Shown here one piece after another: positions 1 to 9,727 of a stretch of DNA of 64,000 bases. The translations under genes were made by a program, and so were the position numbers. Origin of the DNA: Phellopilus nigrolimitatus (Eukaryota > Basidiomycota > Agaricomycetes > Hymenochaetales > Hymenochaetaceae); assembly GCA_021029095.1 (NCBI GenBank), contig JAJOHG010000063.1, positions 62,001 to 126,000 on the forward strand. Reading direction: 5' to 3'. Under the pieces are notes generated by a model that was not told the origin of the DNA, did not search any database, and saw only the letters and a program-made list of their open reading frames with translations. The stretch's first letter is position 1; each line of letters starts with the position of its first letter.

Positions 1-363
1 AGAATCAGTAGCAAGTGTTTCTCCCTCGAGCCTGAACCAAATCCTGAAGCCTTTGGGGCAAAGATCGTACAGTTTGTCCTTGTAGTTATTTGGCATTGCT
101 GACGCATACAGCTCACCAGTGAGACTGTTTAAGCATGTGTAATTCCACTAATTGGTGGTCTAGCTACACGAAAATCTGCATGTATATTCTAGAAGTACAT
201 ATCTTCAAATTTTCATAAAAAAGTATTTGACGATAGGACTTTGTTCATGCTATACGTCGTCTCGACATATTTTTTTGATCACGCGAAGAATCCATGTCGC
301 GAGAATTATGTCAGCCAGTGTACGTTACCTTAGACTGTCGTTTCTTTTTTTATAAGTGACTTT
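1..363. other. intergenic, no gene seen
   Basis: AT-rich sequence without a convincing reading frame or known repeat. It ends where similarity between the two Helitron-like elements begins. Confidence 0.5.
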
Positions 364-371
364 GGTTGTGG

Positions 372-389
372 GCCATTGCCGCGCATGGC
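372..389 (-). other. 3' terminal hairpin of H1
   Basis: Stem GCCAT/ATGGC with an 8-nt loop. The stem is identical to the hairpin at 19600-19617 in the second element, while the loop differs. It sits just outside the inverted 11-mer TTACGATTCCT (393-403), as expected of a Helitron-type 3' terminus. Confidence 0.55.
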
Positions 390-638
390 ATGTTACGATT
401 CCTTTTTTTTTCAGTTCTTTTTTGTAACATTTGCTTTAGTATACATATATATTAAGTGATTTAGGGCAAATGGATATCTGACAGTGGTAAGTTGATTATC
501 TTCGGAGCACGACGAGTGGCGTGCTGCTCGGGGGCTGGTCTACTAGCGTAGCCCTGCGAAACAAGCAGGAAATTCGACCATTTTCAACCTCTTTTCTTCA
601 AGTCTATTTTCATGGTTATGTATGTACATCATGTCTAT

Positions 639-1700
639 CTACGCGACGTGTATCCACTCTGTGTCCGAACTTGGCGAGGCCCGCATTTTCTTCGGCGACT
701 TGATCTCGACCCACACTTCGTGCTTCAGCACCGTCGGCGACGATTGGTCGTCCGTCATGGACGAGGGTGTCGGCGCTTGGTCCTGTTGGATGTTAAGTGC
801 GCGGAGCACCACGGTGCCGCCTTGCTTTTTTGCGCTCGCCTTGGCCCGCTCGCCCTCCACCTTTACGTTGATGCAGAATTCCGCGTCGGTATTGTACTCC
901 ATAGATCGTGGCCGACGATGGCGATGACAGAGTTTGCCTTGCATGAAGTGTCAGTTTTGCAAAATACGGAAGGACAGAGTCGCTCTCACCGCATGCACCA
1001 CACTGAGATTTGTCTCCAAGCGGGCCCTTTCGACGTCCGACAGCGATACTATCAGGACAGCCGCAATTCGAGCAATGCCAGATGCCATCAATCATGTTCG
1101 CACGCTGTCCATCTGCATACTCGCGCTCCTTCGCCTCCTTCTCGAGTTCTCTTCGTCTTCGTGCCGAGACTATCCTTGAGGCCTTCGAGTCCTGCGCCGA
1201 GGCAGAAGTCGAAGAAACGGGCAACGGCAAGTCGCCTTCCAGCGGCGGCTCGAACGTCGACGAGTCCGCCACCGTTGATGGCGTCGCCGCGGTGACGTTT
1301 GCACGCGCCATCAGATTCGACTGTGTGTACTTCGGCGCTTTGAACGAACCTTTCGCCTTCGATAGCGGGACCGCAGGTGTCGACGGAGTGCTCGAGACCG
1401 TCGGAATGATAGCCGTCCCGTTCTCGGATGCCACCATATTCGTAATGGTGACCGACGCCGCCGCGCTGCCGCCCTGCGTGATGTCGGCGCAGCTGCCGCC
1501 GCCGCGAGCGCGATAGTCGACGGGTCGACCTCGGGGAACCCGATCGCCAGCGTGCGGTGCGTCTTGAGCGGCTCGCGGTTTGGCAAGGCGATGCCGCGCT
1601 GCCCAGATGTGGTGCGTTTCCGCCGCTTGTTCGCCTCCTTTTCGCGCTCCTTGTTGAGCCGGTCAAGCTCGCCGTCGCTGAGATAGTTGATGATCGGCTG
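639..1700 (-). pseudogene. SNF5-type SWI/SNF subunit, C-terminal fragment
   Basis: Fragment of a gene for the SNF5 (INI1) subunit of the SWI/SNF chromatin remodeller. From about 1690 downward the translation reads SDGELDRLNKEREKEANKRR, then LPNREPLKTHRTLAIGFPEV and an alanine-rich stretch. Around 1450 a one-base frameshift separates this from the frame with TITNMVASENGT. Further down lies a GATA-like finger, WHCSNCGC...CGACG, completed as KLCHRHRRPRSMEYN after a clear intron (938-989, GTGAGA...GCAAG). This segment order matches basidiomycete SNF5 C termini from memory. The SNF5 domain itself is absent. The frameshift, the truncation and the position inside element H1 argue for a captured, non-functional piece. 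Retained introns imply capture of genomic DNA, not cDNA. Confidence 0.6.
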
Positions 1701-2088
1701 GCACGACTATGTCTCTACGGCGGAGCTCGCACTGGACCGTTGATCCATCGGAGGGGTACCCGACGAGACAAAGAGACTCGCTGCGCAGGAGATGCGGGCG
1801 TGAACGTGCGTCGAACTTTGCCGGGAGGCGGGGCACGCGCAGCGTGTGCGGTCCAGGCGGCTGGGTGGGGTCGTACGTCCTAGAATACGTGTATGGGAGC
1901 GGTGCAGCGGGGAGGGAACGGTTGGGTGCGCAGAAAGATGATGGGTCGTGTGGATATGAGCATAGGCGGGCTGGCGGCATGCGCGCGTAGATGCTGAGGC
2001 GAGGAGAGCGAAGGCTGTAGATTCACAAGTAGTCAGTATAATGTTCCAAGAATTCAACGAAGGAAAAAGGCAACATACGGAATTAGCC

Positions 2089-3265
2089 TCATGTCCCACC
2101 CGCCGACCCTGCGCCTCTTCTCATCGAAGTCCTTCTCGCACTCGCCGTTAAGCAGATCCTCCGGCCCACGGCCGCTCCTGCTCCTGTGGCTGCGCTTCGC
2201 GGGCACGACGCCCGCAGCGGACATTGAGAGCCCCGTGGAGGACGGCGGCGGAGGGAGCGGAAGCGTGTGGAAAGACGCGCTCTGTTGGGAGCTTTGCCCG
2301 ATCCTTGCCCGTGTCCGTGTCCGGGAGCCGGATAGAGTGCAGAGGACGTGCCTCCAGCATGAGGTGGCGGCAGAGCGCGGGAGTATCTCAGGGAAGTAGA
2401 TGACGCAGGTGGCGCGGGATGTGCACCTGGTCCCGTGAGCATGCTACTTCCGGAGGACGGGGCGCCGATGGCATGCGGCAAGGGAAGGGAGGGCAGGCTC
2501 AGAGCGTCGTCCCTTTGTTCGTGCTGAAAATGCGGACTCTCGGAAGAGGCAGCGGTCGGGTAACCGGGGTACGCCACGGGGGCGTGCGACGCCGTCGAGA
2601 GGAGGCGTGCAAAAGCGGCGCGCGCGTCGGCAGAGCGGAGGGAGCATGCGTGCTCGTACCGTTCGACCTCGGTGAACTGCGAGCAAAGAGACTGCAGCGA
2701 CGCAGCGAGGTCCACATGAGCGCTGTGAAGAATACATTCGGCAAGAAAAAAAAATCGAAGAAAATCTGCTGCTTACCACTTAGCACGGTCCGCGCGTGCC
2801 TCAGCGTCGGGGACGGCCTTCATGGCGCTCCCGGGGACTTTGGACTCCGCTTTCACGTTCTTCTCCCTTTCCTCTCTCCACTGGTCTTCTCTCCGTCCAC
2901 ATTTGGGCCAAGGGAGCGCTAGAAGGCAGGCCCTGGACCGACGCCAGAAGGCGCTCTGTGCGAGTGGCGCGGCTCTGTGCGACGGTAAGCTCGCGACGGA
3001 GTGCGTCCGCGTCTGCAAGCGCGGAGAAAAGAAGCAGCGCTAGTTGGGAGGGAGCCTGGGCAGCGGTAAGTTGGGCGGCATGGTTGAGGAGCAGGGACGA
3101 AGTTGAGCTTGGATGCAAGGGCTTGGGAGAGGCGGAGGAGCCGGGGCTACCGGCGATTGCGGACGCTGTTGAGGTGGGTAAAGCCGTATGCGAGAACGTC
3201 GGAGGCGGGGACGCTAGAGACGGCCTGGCGCTGCATCTGCAGTTGCTGTTGTTGATATGTGGCAA
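2089..3265 (-). pseudogene. unidentified captured host-gene fragment
   Basis: GC-rich, protein-like sequence on the minus strand in two open stretches (2089-2715 and 2801-3265) separated by a non-coding gap. The upstream stretch is Ala/Ser/Pro-rich, then helical and charged (ALADADALRRELTVAQSRAT), a likely coiled coil. The downstream stretch begins MDLAASLQSLCSQFTEVERY and continues into Pro/Ser-rich low complexity. I do not recognise the family. The high GC and coding-like composition contrast with AT-rich flanks, which fits a captured exon block within H1. Whether it comes from the same donor gene as the SNF5 piece cannot be decided here. Confidence 0.4.
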
Positions 3266-3604
3266 GCGCGATCGCCTTGCGTTCCTGCATGGCCCGCATT
3301 TACTGCATCTGGCTTAAACTACTCGTGTCTGTACTACAGACACGAGCTTCTAAGCCAGCTTTTTTCTCTTCCCGGTTGAGGGTGTGCGGTCGGGCGGCGA
3401 ACATAAGGGAGGGTGTGGCGGCGAGGACGAGGGAAGTGGCGGCGAGGACATCGGAAGGCGGCGGGGAGGACGAAAACGGCAGCGGGGGACGAAGGAAGAG
3501 GGCGGCGGTGTGAGCGATGAGGACGAGGTGGCGGCGGCGGGGGCGGCGACAATGACGATGAGGGTTGATGGTGGTGAAGACTTAGGCGATTTCGAAGTCC
3601 GAGG

Positions 3605-3990
3605 CTCAAATTTGCTGTCACCTGAGCAGAGCCCAGCCGGTCCGCTTTTACATATCACTCAGTCACATATATGCAAAAAAAATTACATGGATGTATAGCT
3701 TAGACATGGGCCTTCATAATAAAAAATGAATGAAACTTTTATATGCAGAGGGAAAAAAAAGAAATGTTAGATACGGACCGGAACGCTCACGAGGAAAAGT
3801 GTGACGCGTGGCGGTGTCGTGTGGCTGTGACCCCTCCCCATTCTAAGGGATAGATTCCCACACTCTTTGTACACTTTTCGACTACTTTGTACACTTTTTT
3901 GTAATTGTGACCGTGACAAATCTGCACAGCCACTGCAGTGAAAACGAGGAAGTAGAAAGGACGATACCTTCCTTACGTCAGGAATCGTAA
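3605..3990 (-). repeat. 5'-terminal repeat of H1 (inverted copy at 16499)
   Basis: 386 bp that reappear inverted at 16499-16875 with scattered differences. It contains a direct internal repeat of the motif AAAAGTGTACAAA around a GTAGTCG spacer, best seen on the inverted copy. It begins abruptly at TTACGATTCCTG; the sequences beyond the two copies are unrelated. Confidence 0.85.
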
Positions 3991-5271
3991 AACTTATTTT
4001 AGAGCACATAGTTAAAGGAAGTATATAGTTGCTTTACCAGTTGACTTTCGTAGGCTCGTGTACAATTCATACTAGATTTCGTTTAAAATTTAGCTTAATA
4101 ATCCTTCGTTCCTGCCATACTTCATTCTAATGATTTTACCACACGTTCTGAAAACCAAATCATAATCTCTTAGCCGCCTGGATGGTTAGGACTTTAGTTC
4201 AGTGTAGTTTCTCTTTTTGGCCTGTAAGTATCGTGTTATTATGTAGCTGTAAAATCAAATTATGATTTTTGTTTTGCGTATCACGTAATCACCATATACG
4301 CTCTGACTCAGCGCTCTCTGAGTTCCTTCAAGTCTTGAGCTCCAGACTCTTTGAGACCCTCCATGCCAATCCCGTGCGTATTATAAATGAAATGACTATC
4401 CACTCCGTTTGAGCCTCAATTCCTTGATGTTGGTACAGAAGGTCGAGAATGCCGCACAGTGCTTAAATTTCAATTTTCTAGCTATGACCTGGCTACTATG
4501 ATATTAGCTGACTCCTTAAAAGATCACAGGCGCTGCTTCAAGTCATTCTTTTCGTTTTACACTTAATCAAATTCGGCTCTTTCTTCCAAGATGTACCCGG
4601 ATAGAAAATTGGTAATGGTGCGCCACATATTCACACATCATTGGTGCTTTAATTCTTTATCTTCTCCCCTCCATTCCTCCCGTCCCCCATCCGGACTCTT
4701 TTGTTCACTCCGCTTGGTTTTGTTCAGGATACAGGCGATAAATTCTTCTCGCTTCAGACACAACAGCGCCTTCGAGTCGACGTTGAGGTCCTTAATCTGC
4801 TCGAGCTTACGTGCCCGTATCTCCCGAAAACCGACGCATGCGGTGCATCGGAAGATGCGCTTCCAAGGACGAGGAACGTCGAGGCCTTAAAGAAGTCATA
4901 TTGGCGCTCGCACTGGTCCTGCAGAGCTCAGCCGCGCATGGGCTCAGTATATGGCCCAACCGCCGCGTACGTATTACCGGCCATGATATGAATTTGCGCG
5001 CTTAAAAGGAGTGCTGGCGTCAGTAGGTGTCTTCAATTCCCTTCGTTTCAAGCTTGAAACAGTAGATTCACAACTTCCTCTTGTCCAACTATCCTTTTTT
5101 CCTCCACGAGTTTTGGGCAGCCCGAGCCATATCAACAGTCACACACCATCGAGAATACTCGAGAGTTACAGCGTCGTATGGAGTCTCAAACTGCAGTCGC
5201 GCAGGGACCTGTGCAGTGCAAGTGCGTCCGAACTATATAGTACGACATTTTCAGAAATCTAACCCATATTC
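3991..5271. other. intergenic; possible decayed coding remnant near 4740-4985
   Basis: Mostly AT-rich. On the minus strand at about 4985-4815 a frame reads QYDFFKASTFLVLGSASSDA with one in-frame TGA, and at about 4830-4740 another frame reads KLEQIKDLNVDSKALLCLKR. Both look protein-like but I do not recognise them and see no intact gene. Confidence 0.3.
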
Positions 5272-6406
5272 AGCGATAGGGATTACGAAGTACTTTTTTC
5301 CTGGCTTTCCCTGCCGGGTGGACCAGATCACTTCATTCCAAACGAAGTAAATGAAGCTTTTGTCCGAGTCCTAGCTGACCTGGCTGCATTTGACCGGCAT
5401 ACAAATGCTGATCAAAGTCTCGCGGGCACGAAGAGAAAGGGAATCATGGAAGATGAACGCCCTTCAAAGCGGACTTGCTGGTCTCCCATTCCACGTGCGC
5501 AAAGGCCGTTGCAGGACCTAAAAATCGTTTCCAAGCCCTCTCCCATGGTCCAGAAGCTAAATGACACACCAGCTCCGTCAGCTTTTCCTCCTGCACGAAG
5601 TAACCGCTTGGAAGCAAGTAGATCATGCGACGATGGTGACTCCGATATACGGGCTATGGGAAAGACTCGCAAGCTCGTCTTCACGCCTGCAGACGATCTG
5701 CCAAGCATGACAACTACTCCAGTCGCTTCTTCGTCAACCCTTTGGCCCCTCCCAACACCTTGCCAGTCCAGGAACCCTTCTCCGAGTTCAGCGTCTTCGC
5801 CAGATTACACATGTTCACCGATCGAAGGCATTCCAGATGCTCAGCTTCCCGACCCGTGCTTTTTGACGTTAAACTGTCCACTAGGAGACTGTCGTCTCGA
5901 GGTTGAAACCAAACTTGACGCCATCGGCAGTCATGTCTACCGAGAATGTCAGTCTATGCAGGTAGCCCTCTTGTGGGCGGATTTGTCGGCCGGTGCGCGT
6001 CACAAAGACGTACACGCGAATCAATCACACGCAGATACAGGTAAAATGTCAGATCTATCTTGCAAGCCTAGAATTAAGTGTCCGGATGCCGCACGGATCT
6101 TTCAGGAGATTGAAAGACTGGGCAAAGCATCTAGCTCACGCGCACGCCGGGATCTCTCGTTCAATCTATATCTGCCGCCGTGGCAGCTGCAAAGAGAAGC
6201 TCAGCACTGCACCACCGATGTTCACCAGTTCGGGGTTCGCCCGGCATACGCGCGAAGAGCATATGCAGAAGTGTCGTTTTTGTGGGACGAGGTTCCTGAT
6301 CGAGGAACACAGTGAGGAGAGGTGTGGACAACGGCAGATATTTGGAAGACTGGGTGGACGCGACTCTGCCTTTGCTTTCCGGAGAAACATTAATCGGCCC
6401 CAGTGA
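5272..6406 (+). pseudogene. zinc-finger-like paralog A (possibly frameshifted)
   Basis: Probable gene. An exon after an acceptor at about 5271 reads DYEVLFSWLSLP then HFIPNEVNEAFVRVLADLAA, and continues into a Ser/Pro-rich stretch. It contains NCPLGDCRLEVETKLDAIGSHVYREC (5869-5952), equivalent to the CPFEECSIEM...MKC module of the paralog at 13079-14941. A donor (CAGGTAGCC) follows at 5960. The last module, LKDWAKHLAHAHAG plus CRRGSCKEK and CRFCGTRF, lies in another frame (6070-6330). Its first Cys pair is disrupted, consistent with a one-base indel near 6085, or with splicing I cannot resolve. Upstream exons before 5272 are likely. Function unknown; the Cys/His spacing suggests degenerate C2H2-type fingers. 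No known domain name can be given. Confidence 0.45.
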
Positions 6407-7018
6407 ATTATATTGCGCTTTCCCCTGACATTCTAGTTTCATATGGACATTCGGACAAAAGCACACTTCAATACAGTAATTACCATCTTATTTTAAGTGA
6501 TCTTTCATAATGTCTCTTCGCCAAATTTATTTCGGTCTACTCAATCTTCTTGCAATCTTTGCCTTCTGCCCTTTCACCCCTCCTACTTCTTTTATAATAT
6601 ATAATTTACTCTACTGTTTTACTATCTTCTTCTGTTTTAATAAAGTTTTGCATTGCATATTCTATAATTCATACTAAGTAAACGAGAGCTGTATTTCAAT
6701 GACAGATTACTTGTGGACGCATTTGGGTAAAAACTATTCGAGCTACTTCGATTTTTGACAGAACGCCGATACTAGGTGAAATAAAAAGAGTCGGGAATTG
6801 TTAATAATATATACCTAGAAGCTACCTCTTTCGCTCATCGTCGCGGCTCACAATTAGAGTCTAGACACAACCGCTCCCATATCGCCAGGACAGCCAGCAC
6901 GTTCACGGTTCACCCCTTCTCGACACTGGTTTTCGACTCAAAAGTACCCCTGCACTCTGCATCAAACCTTACTACTTTGGGAAAACTCTGATATGTACAT
7001 TAAATTATTTGACCAGCC
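6407..7018. other. intergenic, nothing recognised
   Basis: AT-rich spacer with pyrimidine-rich runs. No frame of note and no repeat recognised. Confidence 0.5.
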
Positions 7019-7020
7019 TA

Positions 7021-7289
7021 CAGGTGGGTCCAGAAAGTACTGCACGCTGCCTTATATGAAAATATACCTAGAAAAAAACTTCCAACACGCCATGTCAAGT
7101 CAAACATATCTGCACTCCTATTGCCTAGATATATGACAAGACACTCCACAACTGTCCGTGATGTTTCGGAAATTGAAATGGTCATTTTGTGTGAAGTTGA
7201 GCCAGGATGCGGCATATTGGCTGGTTTCTCCGTGCAGGTGGGAATATGTTCCGTATAAGGCAGCGTGCAATACTTTCTGGACCCACCTG
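7021..7289. mobile_element. Tc1/mariner-type MITE (copy 1)
   Basis: 269 bp bounded by inverted repeats of about 35 bp starting CAGGTGGGTCCAGAAAGT and flanked by TA on both sides (7019-7020, 7290-7291). TA target duplication is the hallmark of Tc1/mariner elements. No transposase coding capacity. The first 18 bases of the left TIR are identical to the element at 26693. Confidence 0.85.
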
Positions 7290-7521
7290 TACGGTTTTAA
7301 TCTGCTTGCTTGCGGTCACATAAAACCTCCTGTTTAGTCTACTATTGTCATTTCAAGAGTCTACGGGAAGTCATCCAATCATTTATTATTTTTATGAAGC
7401 TGAATGAAAATTTCCATGAGCTACAAATTGTTTATTTTCGAGACGGCGCTTCTGAGGTGCGTCGATCACATAAGGTGGTAATTGAAAATAGCATAAACAA
7501 AAAAATTCGTCGATTTTATAT

Positions 7522-7593
7522 TTCGGATACGGGGAATCGAACCCCGAGCTGCCGCGTGAGAGGCGGCAATGTTAGCCGTTACACCATATCCGA
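7522..7593 (-). tRNA. tRNA-Glu (CTC)
   Basis: 72-nt tRNA with a 7-bp acceptor stem TCGGATA/TATCCGA, D-arm TGGTGTAACGGCTA, anticodon stem GCCGC/GCGGC, loop CTCTCAC giving anticodon CTC, T-arm GGGGTTCGATTCCCC and discriminator A. No intron. The sequence is identical to the gene at 12485-12556 on the other strand. Confidence 0.95.
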
Positions 7594-8356
7594 CTTTCCT
7601 TTTATTGCAGATCAACTCTTCTCATATGGAGCTTCGATTTCAACGCACAAGAGCACTTCCTGAGTCCTGTCTCAGTTTAGCTTCATAGATCACAACACCA
7701 TTGCATTCGCAGAAACAAGTACTTACGGAACTGGGTCAGCACGATATAGCGTACATTTAGTCTCAGCATGCTGACACCGCAGGTAGTAGTACATCATTCG
7801 CAAGGGAAAGTCAGTAATACTAACAAAGAAGGGCTATCGTGCAAGTAGAGGGAGGAAAAAAGAAGGAAAGGAAGCAGGAGCAACGAGGGCATCCGCAATG
7901 ACTAGTTACGATGGTAGATAGGGAAAATGGTCTGAAAGTGAAGACGATCAGGAACGAGGTGGGGGTGCGACAACAGTGACTCGAGCTCTAGAAAAAAGTA
8001 TGTGGCGGTAGAAGATCATTAGAAGGTAAAAAGAATAGAAGGACATAGAAGTAGAAGGCAGACAGACGTCTATGTAAAGTAGCCTTAAAACGGCATTGAT
8101 AACATTAACATTAGAAATGATCAGGAAGATGGCAAATGAATAGATGCACGATGTTGAGATTATTAACATGTGAACGAAGTAATCAAGAATAAATGTGGGA
8201 AATCAAGGAGGGAGGGTCAGAAAACACGGGGGACGGAACAGAGCACGTCAACGCGCCAGAAATACAACACCGCGAAAAGACCCCATTTTCCCGATCCAAA
8301 ATGTCCGAAATTGCGCCCAAAAGACCATACGAAAATTTTGCACACGGAAGCCACGT
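7594..8356. other. intergenic, nothing recognised
   Basis: Purine-rich on the plus strand from about 7850 to 8230, probably the 3' flank of the minus-strand gene that follows. No further gene seen. Confidence 0.45.
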
Positions 8357-9598
8357 TCATTTGAGCCTGCGCAGGCGCTCCACGACGTTCTGATACGCCT
8401 CGAGCGACCACTCATCCTCAGCGAGTGTTTCCGCGCCCTGGGGGCCGGAGTACTTATCTGGGGTCGGGGAACGGTAACCGGAACTAGGCATGTCGGCCTC
8501 ATCCCCATACGTGCGTGCTCGCCGATTCCGACGCCCGGCCGGGCTCATCACGCTCACACGCCGCATCACCTTCGCCTGCGCGTTGCTGAGCTTCGCGCCG
8601 TATCCAGATGCCACCGCATTTGGCCCCAGAACAGACGCACCGGGCTCCGGAGTTATAATGGAGGTGCTCGAGGCACTGCCCCGCCGCGGGGGCCCGAAGA
8701 CGAGCTCGTTGGGTACTCGCTCGCCTAGATGGCGCATGAGTTTGTCCATGCGACGCTTGCGCCGGCGGGTCTCCAACTCATCGTCATCGTCCTCGTCGGC
8801 TGCGCTCCGCTCAGGCTCGCCATCTGGTGCATCGGACAACTCATCATCACGGGGCAGATCGGGCGGCACGGCGGGCCTATCTGAGCGCATCGGCGTGACA
8901 GGTGATGTCGGGGGAAGCGAGTGTGTGGAGGAGGATGCAGACCCTGATCCGGTCTGCTCGGGCTCGGCTGCTCGGGGAAGTGAAATGGATTCACGGAGCG
9001 GAGACGTGGGAGTCGCATTTGCACACCCAGATAACGGGAGACGCATGACGGGCTGTTGAGGGCCAGCGCGGCGCTCCGCACTCGGGCCCGAAAAGACAGG
9101 CAAAGGCCCCAGGTCGTCCGTGCTCGATTTGTATCTGTGTCCCCCGCAGGATTGCTCGGAACCGGCGAAGAAAGGCTGATTCGAGCTCGACTCGGAATTC
9201 TTCTCTGAGACAGAAGACGTGCGCGAAAGCGATTGTCCGCGTGAGGGGCCCGCACCTTGCCCCTTGTCGCCATTCCAAGCCGTTGGCGATGAGCCTGAGA
9301 AATTGAATGAAGTATATGCAGCGTTTGGCGTGGGCGGTGCGGAACACCTCTTCGACGCGGTATCCGTTTGCAATGACATCGTCACCGACAAAGGGATGGC
9401 AGGCACCGACTCTAGGATTAACGGCGTAGTGCCTAAGACCTTGCCAAGCTTGCGCGACGATCTGATATAGCGTGAGCGCTGAGCAGCATCGAGATGGTTG
9501 TATGTCGGTGGGAGCGCGTGCTCAGACGCATATGATTTTGAGGAGTAGGTCGTGTTCACCGTCGTGGAGGACGTGGTACGATGGGTCGTGAAAGCCAT
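8357..9598 (-). CDS. conserved fungal hypothetical protein, single exon
   Basis: Open frame of 413 codons from the Met at 9598; an in-frame Met exists at 9727, but the chosen start opens a more typical N terminus (MAFTTHRTTSSTTVN). It begins with a short conserved-looking block (RSRYIRSSRKLGKVLGTTPL). A long Ser/Pro-rich, presumably disordered middle follows, then an acidic run (DEDDDDELETRRRKRRMDKL) next to a basic helix reading MRHLGERVPNELVFGPPRR, and a C-terminal EDEWSLEAYQNVVERLRRLK. The blocks resemble a basidiomycete family of unknown function. No catalytic motif, signal peptide or membrane segment is visible. Its intactness contrasts with the decayed genes around it. Confidence 0.75.
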   Translation of the reverse strand: MAFTTHRTTSSTTVNTTYSSKSYASEHALPPTYNHLDAAQRSRYIRSSRKLGKVLGTTPLILESVPAIPLSVTMSLQTDTASKRCSAPPTPNAAYTSFNFSGSSPTAWNGDKGQGAGPSRGQSLSRTSSVSEKNSESSSNQPFFAGSEQSCGGHRYKSSTDDLGPLPVFSGPSAERRAGPQQPVMRLPLSGCANATPTSPLRESISLPRAAEPEQTGSGSASSSTHSLPPTSPVTPMRSDRPAVPPDLPRDDELSDAPDGEPERSAADEDDDDELETRRRKRRMDKLMRHLGERVPNELVFGPPRRGSASSTSIITPEPGASVLGPNAVASGYGAKLSNAQAKVMRRVSVMSPAGRRNRRARTYGDEADMPSSGYRSPTPDKYSGPQGAETLAEDEWSLEAYQNVVERLRRLK

Positions 9599-9727
9599 AG
9601 CCTCAGGGCTACAAGCTGTAAAGCGGACTGTGCTGTATGGCAGCGTGCAGATGAAGGCCGCTATAGATGTCGAAGTCGGGGAGCGCAGGAGAAAATGATT
9701 GTGGTCAACACACGACACGATGAGCAA

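Larger units (their letters stand above)
364..3990 (-). mobile_element. Helitron-like element H1 carrying host gene fragments
   Basis: Non-autonomous element, about 3.6 kb, related to the element at 16499-19625. The two share about 380 bp at one end (3605-3990 here) and about 90 bp at the other (364-450). Read on the minus strand, the 5' end begins TTACGATTCCTGACG at 3990. Near the 3' end the same 11 bases occur inverted (393-403), followed by a hairpin with a GCCAT/ATGGC stem and 8-nt loop (372-389), then CCAC. A short asymmetric terminal inverted repeat plus a 3' hairpin is known for Helitron2/Helentron-type rolling-circle transposons. The interior is GC-rich decayed exon sequence of at least two host genes. 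No Rep/helicase or transposase is present. A short-TIR DNA transposon is the alternative. Confidence 0.6.

Noticed and set aside
793..1437. Reading the CxxC finger in 639-1437 as a GATA transcription factor
   Set aside because: The neighbouring segments (PNREPLKTHRTLAIGFPEV, TITNMVASENG, SIAVGRRKGPLGDKSQCG, HRHRRPRSMEYN) fit the SNF5 C terminus better than a classical GATA factor.
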